Counted from the stretch's first letter, positions 1 to 7,971 are shown. The stretch: DNA of 47,791 bases from Actinomadura roseirufa (GCF_900659635.1 NZ_CAACVB010000036.1:1-47791); one strand, 5' to 3'. Notes: a model not told the origin generated them from the letters alone. Numbers and translations are program-made.

Positions 1-975
1 GGCCAGGCCCAGCAGGGTGCGGCGGGAGGCGCCGCGGGTGCGCAGCAGGGCCTGCTCGGCTCGGCGCCGCGGCGCGCCGGAGGCGGCGACGAGCGCGGTG
101 AGCATGGCGGCGAGCGCTGCGCCGGGCACGCCGAGGAACAGGAACAGGACCTGGGCGTAGGCGGCGTCCTCGCGGGCCGAGCCGAGCGCGGCGCCGAGGT
201 TGTCGCCGACCAGGCCGGTTCCGGCCAGCCGCGCTTCCAGGTTGCGGGCGGCGCCGGTGTCGCGGACGTAGGCGGCGGCGGGGTCGGCGGGCAGGGCGTG
301 GTTCAGCCGCACGTGTACCTGGGTGCGGGCGCCGGTGCGGGGCGCGTTGTCGAACAGCCGGTGCCAGGTCGCGGTGGGCAGCAGGACGACGTTGTCGGGC
401 GGGGCCTGCGGCTGGGCGCCGGTGGGCGCGCCGATCTTCTGGAACAGCGAGTCCGCCGCGGGCAGGTCGACGATGCCGTCGACTCGGACGGCGGCGTCGG
501 GCAGCCCGGCGCGGTGGACGGTGACGGTGGAGCCGGGCGCGGCGTGCAGGTTCGCGGCGGTCTGCTGGGCGAGGAGCACCCCGTCGGGTCGTCCGGTGAG
601 GGTGCGAAGTTCACCGGGGAAGGCGTGGGCGTAGCCGGGGGGCAGTCCGAGGACCTGGCCGGGCCCGGTGTCGAGGACTTGGCCCTGCGAGCGCGACTGC
701 AGGCCGGTCGTGGCGGCGAACCCGACGGGCAGCGCGGCCTTGACGCCGGGGGCGAGCGTCCGCAGGTCCGGTACGGCCGCGCCGGGCTGCAACTCGACCT
801 GCCAGTCCACTGCGACGCGTGCGGCCGACCGCTGCGTCATGGTGGATTTGGCGGAGGTCAGGAAGGTGCCGAGCGAGGCGAGCAGGCCCACCGCGACGGC
901 GATCGCGACGGCGGTCATCACCAGCCGGGCGGGGCGGCGTGCCAGCAGCCCGCGCAGCCATATCAGGACGAGCAT
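1..975 (-). CDS. ABC transporter permease, FtsX-like (partial, C-terminus beyond window)
   Basis: The reverse-strand frame is open from an ATG at 975 to the window edge, giving about 325 residues without a stop. The protein starts [19 protein letters not shown], followed by a hydrophobic segment at about residues 17-38. A long extracytoplasmic domain follows, and a second membrane segment (VLFLFLGVPGAALAAMLTAL) lies near residue 280, followed by a cytoplasmic RRAEQALLRTRGASRR stretch. This is the layout of FtsX/MacB-type permeases, which act mechanically on periplasmic or outer-surface substrates rather than forming a simple channel. The start overlaps the end of the upstream ATPase gene by 13 bases, so it is the last visible member of the lipoprotein-ATPase-ATPase-permease operon. 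The substrate cannot be told from the sequence. Confidence 0.8.
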   Translation of the reverse strand, partial: MLVLIWLRGLLARRPARLVMTAVAIAVAVGLLASLGTFLTSAKSTMTQRSAARVAVDWQVELQPGAAVPDLRTLAPGVKAALPVGFAATTGLQSRSQGQVLDTGPGQVLGLPPGYAHAFPGELRTLTGRPDGVLLAQQTAANLHAAPGSTVTVHRAGLPDAAVRVDGIVDLPAADSLFQKIGAPTGAQPQAPPDNVVLLPTATWHRLFDNAPRTGARTQVHVRLNHALPADPAAAYVRDTGAARNLEARLAGTGLVGDNLGAALGSAREDAAYAQVLFLFLGVPGAALAAMLTALVAASGAPRRRAEQALLRTRGASRRTLLGLA

Positions 976-1718
976 GGTGCTGCCTCCAGGAGTGCACCGT
1001 CGGCCATCCGCCAGCAGGTGGGCAGCCGGGCGGCCATGTGAGGGTCGTGGGTGGCGATGATCAGTCCGGCGTTCAGGTCGTCGGCCGCCGTCAGCAGCAG
1101 GTCGACGACCTGGGCGGCGTGCGCCGAGCCGAGCTGTGCGGTGGGCTCATCGGCGATGATCAGGCGTGGCCGGGCGGCGAGCACGCGGGCCACCGCGACC
1201 CGCTGTGCCTGGCCGCCCGACAGCTCCTCGGGCAGCCGCGCGGCCAGGTCCGCCAAGCCCACGGTGCTGAGCGCGTCCGCGGCCCGGCGCAGCGCCTCGT
1301 CCTCGTCGGCACCGGCCAGGGTGAGCGGAAGCGCGGTGTTGTCCAGGACGTCCAGCGGCGCCAGCAGGCTCGGGCCCTGGAAGACCATGCCGGCGACGCC
1401 GGGCCGCCCGAACGGACGGCCGCCGAGCCCGGGCCAGAGGATCTGCCCGGCGGTCGGCTCGTCCAGACCGCTGAGCAGGTGCAGCAGCGTCGACTTCCCC
1501 GATCCGGACGCGCCGGTGACGGCGATGCGGTCGCTGCGGCGGATCACGCAGGTCACCTCGTGCACCGCGACGACTGCGGCGGACCCGCGCCCATAGGTGC
1601 GGGCGACGCCGGTCAGCCGGGCAAGGTCCTGGTCTGTGGTCGCCTGGTGTTCGGTCACGTGCCGTCCGGCCACGTCATGGCCAGAGGTGTCGTGTCCGGG
1701 CGTCTGGGAGCCGGTCAT
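963..1718 (-). CDS. ABC transporter ATP-binding protein (second ATPase of the operon)
   Basis: A 251-residue nucleotide-binding subunit of the LolD/MacB type. Walker A ([10 protein letters not shown]), Q-loop ([10 protein letters not shown]), signature ([13 protein letters not shown]), Walker B (RLIIADEP) and switch His (ATHD) are all visible. Two oddities stand out. The D-loop reads TAQLGS, where family members usually have a SALD/GALD-like sequence, so the conserved Asp is replaced by Gly. The first 40 residues are an extra, His-rich leader ([17 protein letters not shown]) that may not be translated if the GTG at VTEHQATT is used. The ATG overlaps the stop of the preceding ATPase gene (ATGA) and the 3' end overlaps the permease. 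It probably pairs with the neighbouring ATPase on the FtsX-like permease. Confidence 0.85.
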   Translation of the reverse strand: MTGSQTPGHDTSGHDVAGRHVTEHQATTDQDLARLTGVARTYGRGSAAVVAVHEVTCVIRRSDRIAVTGASGSGKSTLLHLLSGLDEPTAGQILWPGLGGRPFGRPGVAGMVFQGPSLLAPLDVLDNTALPLTLAGADEDEALRRAADALSTVGLADLAARLPEELSGGQAQRVAVARVLAARPRLIIADEPTAQLGSAHAAQVVDLLLTAADDLNAGLIIATHDPHMAARLPTCWRMADGALLEAAPCSS

Positions 1719-2377
1719 GTCCGCCGTCCGTCCTCAAGGGTGATGGTGCGGTCGGCCGCGGCCGCCACTGCGGGGCTGTGCGAGGCCACGACCACCGCCA
1801 CGCCGTGCCCGGCCTGCTCGCGCAGGAGACCCAGGACGCGGTGCTCGGTGCGCCGGTCCAACTCGCCGGTCGGCTCGTCGGCCAGCAGTACCGCCGGCCG
1901 GTTGGCCAGCGCGACGGCCAGGCCCGCGCGAGCGGCCTCTCCACCCGACAACTGCGCGGGCCGCGCCCGGCCCCGGCCGGTCAACGCCAGACCGTGCAGC
2001 AGCGCGTCGCGGCGGCCGGCGTCGCGGCGGCCCGCCAGCCGCTGCGCCAGATCGATGTTGGCGGCGACGGTGAGATGCCCCAGCAGGTTCCCGGACTGGA
2101 ACAGGACCCCGACCAGGCGGGCGCGCAGCGAGGTGCGCTCGGCCTGCGGGCGGTGGCTGATCCTGGTGCCGGCGATGCGGACCGCGCCGCCGTCCGGCTC
2201 GTCCAGGCCGGCCAGGCAGGCCAGCAGGGTGGACTTCCCGGATCCCGACGGCCCGGTCACCGCGACGAACTCGCCCGCCTCCACGGCCAGCGAGACACCG
2301 CGCAGGGCCAGCGTCTCCTCCTCCCCGGCACGGTAGAAGCGGTAGAGCTCCTCCACTTGCAGCACCGCCTCGCTCAC
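1715..2377 (-). CDS. ABC transporter ATP-binding protein (first ATPase of the operon)
   Basis: A 220-residue ATPase of the LolD/MacB group, with Walker A (TGPSGSGKST), Q-loop (LFQSGNLL), signature (LSGGEAARAG), Walker B (VLLADEP), an intact D-loop (TGELD) and switch His (ASHS). The GTG at 2377 is chosen because it overlaps the lipoprotein stop as GTGA, the coupling used through this operon. An upstream ATG at 2413 would add 12 residues inside the lipoprotein gene. It should power the FtsX-like permease at 1-975, probably as a heterodimer with the second ATPase. Its fully canonical motifs contrast with the altered D-loop of its partner, which may mean that one of the two ATP sites is weak. Confidence 0.85.
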   Translation of the reverse strand: MSEAVLQVEELYRFYRAGEEETLALRGVSLAVEAGEFVAVTGPSGSGKSTLLACLAGLDEPDGGAVRIAGTRISHRPQAERTSLRARLVGVLFQSGNLLGHLTVAANIDLAQRLAGRRDAGRRDALLHGLALTGRGRARPAQLSGGEAARAGLAVALANRPAVLLADEPTGELDRRTEHRVLGLLREQAGHGVAVVVASHSPAVAAAADRTITLEDGRRT

Positions 2378-2997
2378 TTCAGCCACCGGAACGAGTCGGA
2401 GATCGTCTTCCACGGGTCGACGTTGTCGGCGCCCACCGGCCCCGACAGCGTCAGCACGGCCTCGTGACCGGATTTGAAGAACTCGTACCGCTCGGCCTCA
2501 TTCCGGACGACCTTGCCGGTCACCGGGTTCGGCGCGCTGTCGAACCGGTACACCAGCCGGATCGCCGTTCCGCCCGTCCGCCGCACCGTGTCGGCCTTCA
2601 CCACGGCCATCTTCGCCGCGCCGATCTTCGCCGCCTCAGTGGTGCGGGCGCTTTGCGCCGTCGGTGCGGACACGGCGGGGACGACCTCGGCCCGGACGGT
2701 ATTGAGCTTGTCGGTGAAGCTGGTCCCGGTGGGCACGACGGTCCGCGCCCACCCCTCCGGAACCTTCACCTCGTACAGCCCAGTGGACGGCCGGAACGCC
2801 ACGTAGGCCGTGTTGTCGGGGATATCGCCCGGCGGGTTGGACTCCGTCGGAACCGGCGTGGCCCCGGCCCCCTGACCTGACGGTCGCCCGCCGGAGGTGT
2901 GCGATGATCCACCGGAGTGCGTCTTGGCGCCGCCCCCGCACCCGGCGGCGGCGACCGCCACGATCGCACCGGCGGCCACCATGGCCTTCATCCGCAT
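2374..2997 (-). CDS. Secreted lipoprotein of the ABC operon, unknown function
   Basis: A 207-residue predicted lipoprotein. MRMKAMVAAGAIVAVAAAGC is a signal peptide ending in a lipobox (VAAAGC), followed by a Gly/Ser/Thr-rich linker. The mature domain (from about residue 60: YVAFRPSTGLYEVKVPEGWAR) resembles small lipoproteins found beside actinobacterial MacB-like transporters, but I cannot name a family. The ATG at 2997 is preferred over the upstream ATG because a GGAGGA ribosome site lies 8 bases before it and the signal peptide then starts properly. It is the first gene of the minus-strand operon, is coupled to the ATPase by GTGA, and lies divergent from the sensor kinase. It may present substrate to the permease. 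Confidence 0.75.
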   Translation of the reverse strand: MRMKAMVAAGAIVAVAAAGCGGGAKTHSGGSSHTSGGRPSGQGAGATPVPTESNPPGDIPDNTAYVAFRPSTGLYEVKVPEGWARTVVPTGTSFTDKLNTVRAEVVPAVSAPTAQSARTTEAAKIGAAKMAVVKADTVRRTGGTAIRLVYRFDSAPNPVTGKVVRNEAERYEFFKSGHEAVLTLSGPVGADNVDPWKTISDSFRWLK

Positions 2998-3182
2998 CGC
3001 CTGCTCCTCCCCGTACCGGATCATTTCCGGCTTCCTTTGCATTCCACGCTAAAAAGCCTCAGGTCAGCGCCCGAATAGCCCGGGTTAGCGGCAGGCAAGA
3101 ACCGAAGAAGAATCCTCTTACCTCGCCGGGCGAACACCCCGGTTAGAGCACCCGATACCTCGAGGGTGGCAAGCTGGCCAGT

Positions 3183-4553
3183 GTGGGATCCCAGGCAGCT
3201 CCACCCGGGGGAAGGCCACTGCGCCGGCTCGTCCTCATCGCCATCGTCGGCGTCACGATCCTGGCGATCGTGCTGTTCGCGCTGCCTCTCGCCGTCGCGG
3301 TGCAGCGGCTCTACCACAATGAGACGGTCACCCGGCTCGAACGCGACGCCACCCGCATCGCCGCCGTCGTCCCCGACGACCTCAACCGGCATCCCCGCCC
3401 CATCAAACGGCCGGCCGGACTGCCCGCCCGGCTGACCGTCGGTGTCTACCGCGTTGACGGCACGCGCCTCACCGGGGACGGGCTTGCCAGGTCCCCGCTG
3501 GCGGTACGGGGTCGCGACGGACGCGTGCACGACGGCGTCGAGCACGGCCGGCTCGCCGTCGCCGCACCCGTCCCCTCCGACGAGGGGGTCGCCTCGATCG
3601 TGCGGGTCAGCGGACCCTACGACCCCACCGGCGACCGCATCGAGAAGGCACTGCTGGCCATGGCCGGCCTCGCCCTCGCGGTCATCGCCTGCGCCACCCT
3701 GCTCGCCCGCTACCTCGCCCGGCGACTGGCCCGGCCACTGGAAAGACTGACGGCCGCCGCGCAGCAACTCGGCGACGGCAACTTCGGCCTCCGCGCATCA
3801 CGCTCCGGCGTCCAGGAAGCAGACGCGGCCGGTCTCGCCCTGGAAGCCACCGCCCGCCGCCTCGGCACGATCCTGGAACGCGAGAGAGCCTTCAGCGCGG
3901 ACGTCTCCCACCAACTGCGGACCCCGCTCACCGGCCTGCTGCTCGGTTTGGAATCCGCGCTCGAACGCCCCGGCGCGGACCTGCCCGCCGCGATCAACAC
4001 CGCGCTGGAACGAGGCGAGCGCCTCCAGATCATCATCGACGAACTGCTCGACCTCGCCCGCGACAGCGGGCCCGCGCACCGACCCGTGGACGTCCCGGCG
4101 CTGCTCGGGCAGATCCGGGACCGCTGGCACGGCCCCCTGGCCGCCCAGGGACGCCGCCTCGTCCTGGACATCCGGGAACCACTGCCCCAAGTGAGCGCCT
4201 CACCCGCCGCGCTTTCACAGATCATGGACGTCCTACTGGGCAACGCCCTGCAACACGGCCGCGGCGAGGTCAGCGTCCAAACAGCCGACGTGGGCGATGG
4301 CCTGGCCATCGACGTCACCGATCAGGGGCCGGGCATCCCCGACGATGCCCCAGACATCTTCGCCCGCCGCAGTGGCCCAAGCGGTGCCCATCCCACGGGA
4401 TCCCGGCGAGACGGCCCGTCCGGCGCGGGCCACGGCATCGGCCTCGCCCTGGCCAGATCCCTGGCGGAAGCCGAGGGAGGCCGCCTGATCCTCAGCAGCG
4501 ACCGCCCAGCCGTCTTCACACTCCTCCTCCCTGCCGCCGACCGGACCCTGTGA
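3183..4553 (+). CDS. Orphan sensor histidine kinase
   Basis: A 456-residue membrane kinase. TM1 spans about 16-40, an extracytoplasmic sensor about 41-153, TM2 about 155-177, then HAMP. The HisKA box has its phospho-acceptor at His243 (ADVSHQLRTPL). The HATPase domain shows the N-box (LLGNALQHG), G1 (DQGPGIPD) and G2 (GHGIGLALA), so all catalytic motifs look intact. The start is a GTG. No response regulator sits beside it: the upstream gene is the divergent lipoprotein and the downstream gene is the ZIP transporter. Actinobacterial kinases of this type normally follow their regulator. Two eroded pieces of an OmpR-type regulator on the same strand (6382-6543 and 10234-10401) may be what is left of the partner. 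It may control the divergent ABC operon. Confidence 0.88.
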   Translation: MGSQAAPPGGRPLRRLVLIAIVGVTILAIVLFALPLAVAVQRLYHNETVTRLERDATRIAAVVPDDLNRHPRPIKRPAGLPARLTVGVYRVDGTRLTGDGLARSPLAVRGRDGRVHDGVEHGRLAVAAPVPSDEGVASIVRVSGPYDPTGDRIEKALLAMAGLALAVIACATLLARYLARRLARPLERLTAAAQQLGDGNFGLRASRSGVQEADAAGLALEATARRLGTILERERAFSADVSHQLRTPLTGLLLGLESALERPGADLPAAINTALERGERLQIIIDELLDLARDSGPAHRPVDVPALLGQIRDRWHGPLAAQGRRLVLDIREPLPQVSASPAALSQIMDVLLGNALQHGRGEVSVQTADVGDGLAIDVTDQGPGIPDDAPDIFARRSGPSGAHPTGSRRDGPSGAGHGIGLALARSLAEAEGGRLILSSDRPAVFTLLLPAADRTL

Positions 4554-4575
4554 CGACCCGCACTCCCGCGAACTT

Positions 4576-4589
4576 TTACAGCGTGTAGA
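4576..4589 (+). promoter_or_regulatory. Candidate BlaI-type operator upstream of the ZIP gene
   Basis: TTACAGCGTGTAGA, a TACA-N3-TGTA dyad. With its left flank (GAACTTT) it differs by a single base over about 20 positions from the operator at 7991-8004 beside the BlaI-like gene. That long match, flank included, suggests it is bound by the same repressor. It lies about 60 bases upstream of the ZIP start. Inferred from sequence only. Confidence 0.6.
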
Positions 4590-4602
4590 CGAACCGGCGA
4601 AG

Positions 4603-4621
4603 TGAGGTTAGCCTCAGCTAA
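4603..4621 (+). promoter_or_regulatory. Candidate DtxR/IdeR/DmdR-type iron box
   Basis: TGAGGTTAGCCTCAGCTAA matches 16 of 19 positions of the actinobacterial iron box (TTAGGTTAGGCTCACCTAA form). It lies 29 bases before the ZIP start codon, where a bound metalloregulator would block transcription or initiation. A different metal sensor of the DtxR/MntR family remains possible. Confidence 0.6.
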
Positions 4622-4650
4622 GCTCATCGGCCGGAACGTTGGGGACGGAC

Positions 4651-5499
4651 ATGTCGGGCGAGAAAATCGCACTGCTCGGAGCCATCGCGGGCTTCACGAT
4701 CTTTCTGGGGTTGCCCGTCGGGCGGCTGCGCGATCCTCGTCCGCGGATGCGGGCCCTGCTCAGCGCCATCGCGATCGGCATCCTGGTGTTCCTCATGGTC
4801 GACGTCCTGTCCCATGCCTGGGAGCCGATCGACGCAGCACTCGGCGAGCACCGCGCCGGGACGGCCGCTGCATACGGTGCGGTCCTCGCCGCCGGCCTCG
4901 CCGTGAGCCTGGCCGGGCTGGTGCACTTCGACCGCTGGATCGCCGGCCGCGCCCGTCCCGCGCCCGTGTCCAGAGTCGCGCTGGCGGACGGCCTGGGCAC
5001 GGCCATGCCCACGGCGACCGGTGCCCGGACGGCACACGACGGCGCCGCGCAACGGCTGGCCCTGCTCATCGCCACCGGGATCGGCCTGCACAACTTCGCC
5101 GAGGGCCTGGCCATCGGCAACGCCGCCGCGTCCGGCGAGCTGAGCCTGGCCGCGCTGCTGGTCGTCGGGTTCGGCGCCCACAACGCGACCGAGGGCTTCG
5201 GTATCGTCGCCCCGCTCGCCGCCGCGGGCCGGCGTGTCGGCTGGGGGCGGCTCGGGCTGCTAGGCGTGATCGGCGGCGGGCCGACCCTGGCGGGCACCCT
5301 GATCGGCCAGAGCCTGGTCAGCGACACCCTCGGCGTCGCCTTCCTCGCGCTCGCGGCCGGCTCCATCCTGTACGTGGTGATCGAGCTGCTCGCCGTCGCC
5401 AGGCGGGCCGCCCTTAAAACGATCACCACCTGGGGTGTGCTCGGCGGGCTGATCCTGGGCTTCTCGACCGACGCCGTCATCACCTACGCCGGGGCCTGA
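4651..5499 (+). CDS. ZIP-family divalent metal transporter
   Basis: A 282-residue polytopic membrane protein with about eight hydrophobic segments. The hallmark ZIP metal-path motifs are HNFAEGLAIG (about residues 148-157) and HNATEGFG (about 179-186). Both carry the His/Asn/Glu ligands expected for Zn, Fe or Mn uptake. The ATG at 4651 follows a GGGGAC ribosome site; an in-frame TTG at 4639 is less likely. The promoter region holds a BlaI-like dyad and an iron box, so expression probably answers to metal level and perhaps to the cell-wall signal read by the M56/BlaI pair downstream. It is transcribed alone, between the sensor kinase and the convergent carboxypeptidase. The metal cannot be assigned, but the iron box favours iron or manganese. 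Confidence 0.88.
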   Translation: MSGEKIALLGAIAGFTIFLGLPVGRLRDPRPRMRALLSAIAIGILVFLMVDVLSHAWEPIDAALGEHRAGTAAAYGAVLAAGLAVSLAGLVHFDRWIAGRARPAPVSRVALADGLGTAMPTATGARTAHDGAAQRLALLIATGIGLHNFAEGLAIGNAAASGELSLAALLVVGFGAHNATEGFGIVAPLAAAGRRVGWGRLGLLGVIGGGPTLAGTLIGQSLVSDTLGVAFLALAAGSILYVVIELLAVARRAALKTITTWGVLGGLILGFSTDAVITYAGA

Positions 5500-5529
5500 G
5501 CGTCAAGGCGCCGCGGGCGGTACATAGCT

Positions 5530-6267
5530 TCAGGGCCCGGTGATGTGGCGGACGGCAGCGGCGTACCGGCGGACGGCCCGCACCCCGAGCCGACCGGCGG
5601 GGAGCTCGACCACGAACGCGCTGTCGCGCACGACGGTGTTCTCCCACCCCGTCGCGCTCCCCGGATGGTCGGTCAGGGCCCGCAGTGGGAGCCCGACCTC
5701 GCGGGCGAAGCGCCGCTCGACGTCCCTGGGGCCCTCCGAGCCGTCGACCACGGCCATGTGCTGGTGGAACCAGAGGGCGACGGTCGGCCGGATCCGCCGG
5801 ACGAGGGAGGCCGCCAGCCCTGATTCCGGTTCCGAGAGCGGCCCTGTGCCGGAATAGTGGATGGAGCCGGGCGCGCCCATCGGACGCCAGCCGGCCGGGA
5901 AGTTGCGGTTGAGGTCCACGCCGTGGGCGTTGCCTCGCGTCCGGGCCGCCATCCCGTCAGGGTTGAGCGCGGAGACCACCCACAGATCGGCGTGCGCCGG
6001 TCCGGGCCCGGTGGCGATCGCGTCGGCCACTGCCACCCCGGCGGGCTCATCGCCGTGCACGCAGCCGACCACGAGCACCCGCCGTGCCGCACGCGAGTCC
6101 CCCAGTTCCACCGCGGAGATCGGACGGCCTTGAACCGACCGGCCGAGCGGCACCGCGCGGCGGACCCCACGCCGCGCTGAGGAGCCTCCGGCCTCCCCCG
6201 AGGCGCCACACGCCGCCACAAAGATCACGACGGTGGCGAGCAAAGCCCCAGGACCGCACCAGAACAT
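5530..6267 (-). CDS. M14-family zinc carboxypeptidase, lipoprotein
   Basis: A 245-residue predicted lipoprotein (signal MFWCGPGALLATVVIFVAAC, lipobox VAAC) with a compact M14 peptidase domain. Visible active-site elements are the zinc pair in HGDE, the RGNAHGVDLNRNFPAGW block with substrate-binding Asn-Arg, the third zinc His in the FHQH region, and the catalytic Glu in FVVELPAG. All essential residues appear present, so it should be an active extracytoplasmic carboxypeptidase, perhaps trimming peptidoglycan stem peptides or short peptides. The ATG at 6267 gives a normal lipoprotein signal; a GTG at 6282 and further upstream codons are possible. It converges with the ZIP gene. The sequence just upstream turns AT-rich and holds a broken response-regulator fragment. 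Confidence 0.82.
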   Translation of the reverse strand: MFWCGPGALLATVVIFVAACGASGEAGGSSARRGVRRAVPLGRSVQGRPISAVELGDSRAARRVLVVGCVHGDEPAGVAVADAIATGPGPAHADLWVVSALNPDGMAARTRGNAHGVDLNRNFPAGWRPMGAPGSIHYSGTGPLSEPESGLAASLVRRIRPTVALWFHQHMAVVDGSEGPRDVERRFAREVGLPLRALTDHPGSATGWENTVVRDSAFVVELPAGRLGVRAVRRYAAAVRHITGP

Positions 6268-6381
6268 CGGCCGCTGGCCCACCGTCCCCCCCCCGACCTG
6301 CGCTGTTCGACTGGTTCTGGGGGAGTGACCGAAAGATACCCCAATCACAGATAGCAATACATGAACACTTAAAGTAATATC

Positions 6382-6543
6382 TCGGTGCTAGTCCGCCGGG
6401 GCGCCAAAGAACGGCCCACGCTGCTGGAGCTGTTCATGCGGCATCCCGATGACGTGCTGACACCCACCACGATCTTGGAGTACGTAGGTCGATCGGTCGC
6501 TCCGCGCCGATCACACCATGACGGCTATAGCCCTTCCTCCTGA
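6382..6543 (+). pseudogene. Response-regulator fragment (start of winged-helix DNA-binding domain)
   Basis: The frame reads through ERPTLLELFMRHPDDVLTP and TTILEYVG before a stop. This matches the first helices of the OmpR/PhoB winged-helix effector domain (usual form: EFxLLELLMRHPGxVLTRxxILExVW). There is no receiver domain upstream and the rest of the domain is missing. The end of such a domain occurs on the same strand at 10234-10401, just past the M56/BlaI/DedA/PAP2/UppP cassette. I infer one gene split and eroded by insertion of the cassette. Confidence 0.55.
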
Positions 6544-6638
6544 CGTTGGCATGGCGTTCCGTCGCAGCGACGCCACAAGGCGGGGCCAATGGCTTCGAGG
6601 GCGATGGCACCTCCAACCCCCAGTGGCGGGTTCCCGGG

Positions 6639-7562
6639 TCAGGCGCCGGCTGCTTCGAGGAGATCTTCGAGGTCGTTGGTGGCATCGATGGTGCACAGGC
6701 CGGTGAGGAGGAGCAGCGCGGCGATGGCGGCGATGAGGAGGAACCGGCGGCGTGGGGGAGCGGCCATCAGCGCGGCCACGCGGCGCGGCAGCGGACCGCC
6801 GGCGGCGAGTTCGGCGCCGGCGATGCCAAGTGCGGTAGCGGCTCTAGGGGGGCTGTCGGCTTTGAGGAGGGCGGCCTTGGCGACGGTGCGGGCGACCAGG
6901 CGGCGGTCACCGCTGGTACGGGCGGCGTATTCGTCGGCCCAGCGCTCGACGGTGTACGAGACGGCTCGGCTGACGGGCTTCAGGAGGGGGTTCAGGGTTG
7001 CGGCGAGGTGGGTGGCGGTGGTGAACCAGTGGTGTTGGTGGCGCAGGTGAGCGCGTTCGTGGGCGATGAGCGCGACGCGTTCGGGTTCGGTGAGGCCATT
7101 GAGCATGCGGGTGGAGATGACGATGCGGCCGGGGAGTCCGGGGAGGGTGAAGGCGTCGGCCGCGGGGTCGTCGAGGATCACGAGGTCGTCGTTGCCGGGG
7201 AGGCGGCGGGCTTGGCGGGCGGCGGCGAGCAGGGCGCGGCCGCGGCGCCAGAACGCGCGGGCAGTGGCGAGCCCTACCGCGGTGAGGAGAAGTCCGGCGG
7301 CCAGGGATACGAACTGGGAGGTCGGGTCCGTGCTGACCAAAGCGGTGTGCGACAGCTTGCCGGCTTCCGTGACCAGGGGGATGCGGACGAGTCCCGCGGT
7401 GGTGAGCAGACCGAGCGCGATGGTGCTGGCCGCGGCGAGGATCAGCGCGGCTGCGGTGAGGAGCCAGGTGGCCAGCCGGGGATCGAGCCTGGCGGCCAGC
7501 CGGCGGGCTGATAGCGCGGCGGCCAGCGGCGACAGCAGCGGCAGATAGACGGCCAGATGCAT
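6639..7562 (-). CDS. M56-family membrane metallopeptidase, BlaR1/MecR1-like, without penicillin-binding sensor
   Basis: A 307-residue membrane protein with N-terminal helices at about 5-20, 30-50 and 85-100, a cytoplasmic gluzincin domain and a last helix at about 272-290. The zinc motif is HERAH (residues 168-172, catalytic Glu169), and the third ligand is likely a Glu in the ERWADEYA stretch (206-213). True BlaR1 is nearly twice as long and carries a C-terminal class-D beta-lactamase-like sensor that is absent here. The inducing signal must therefore be sensed by the membrane part or by a partner. By analogy, activation would lead to cleavage of the BlaI-like repressor, whose gene lies 6 bases upstream in the same operon. 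Confidence 0.87.
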   Translation of the reverse strand: MHLAVYLPLLSPLAAALSARRLAARLDPRLATWLLTAAALILAAASTIALGLLTTAGLVRIPLVTEAGKLSHTALVSTDPTSQFVSLAAGLLLTAVGLATARAFWRRGRALLAAARQARRLPGNDDLVILDDPAADAFTLPGLPGRIVISTRMLNGLTEPERVALIAHERAHLRHQHHWFTTATHLAATLNPLLKPVSRAVSYTVERWADEYAARTSGDRRLVARTVAKAALLKADSPPRAATALGIAGAELAAGGPLPRRVAALMAAPPRRRFLLIAAIAALLLLTGLCTIDATNDLEDLLEAAGA

Positions 7563-7568
7563 GCCTGC

Positions 7569-7946
7569 TCACTCCCGTCCGTCATCGGAGGACAGAAGGC
7601 GGCGGAACAGGGCCTCGTCCTGCGGCGACAGTTCGTCGACGAACCTGGTGAGGACCGCGTCGCGGTCGTGCTCGTTCTCCAGGACCTGCCGCATCCGGCG
7701 GGCCGCCATCCCGGCCGCGTCCAGGACGGGCCTGTAGGCGTAGGCGCGGCCCGCCCGTTCGCGGTTCAGAGTGCCCTTGGCGTGCATGCGGGACAGGACG
7801 GTGACGACCGTCGAATAGCTCAGTTCGCCACCCATCTTCTCGGCCACGTCACCGGGAGTCAGCGCCGTGTCGGCGCTCTGGAGCACGGCCAGCAGTTCGG
7901 CTTCCAGCGCGCCGGCCGGGCGTCGCGCGCCCGTGCCCTCGTCCAA
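7569..7946 (-). CDS. BlaI/MecI/CopY-family transcriptional repressor
   Basis: A 125-residue winged-helix repressor: GALEAELLAVLQSADTALTPGDVAEKM, then the recognition helix region YSTVVTVLSRMHAKGTLNRERAGRAYAY, then a C-terminal dimerisation part with Arg/Glu-rich helices. Both features are standard for the family. The start is a TTG at 7946, supported by GGAGG 6 bases upstream. It forms an operon with the M56 peptidase and is divergent from the dedA-pap2-uppP operon. The two palindromes between them are its likely operators, which implies autoregulation together with control of the lipid-carrier genes. A third near-identical site sits before the ZIP gene. Confidence 0.9.
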   Translation of the reverse strand: MDEGTGARRPAGALEAELLAVLQSADTALTPGDVAEKMGGELSYSTVVTVLSRMHAKGTLNRERAGRAYAYRPVLDAAGMAARRMRQVLENEHDRDAVLTRFVDELSPQDEALFRRLLSSDDGRE

Positions 7947-7971
7947 GCGAACCTCCGGTCGTCTCCGAGCA

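Noticed and set aside
819..2336. A 505-codon plus-strand frame over the ABC ATPase genes
   Set aside because: It is antisense to two ATPases with complete motifs. Its own translation is low-complexity.
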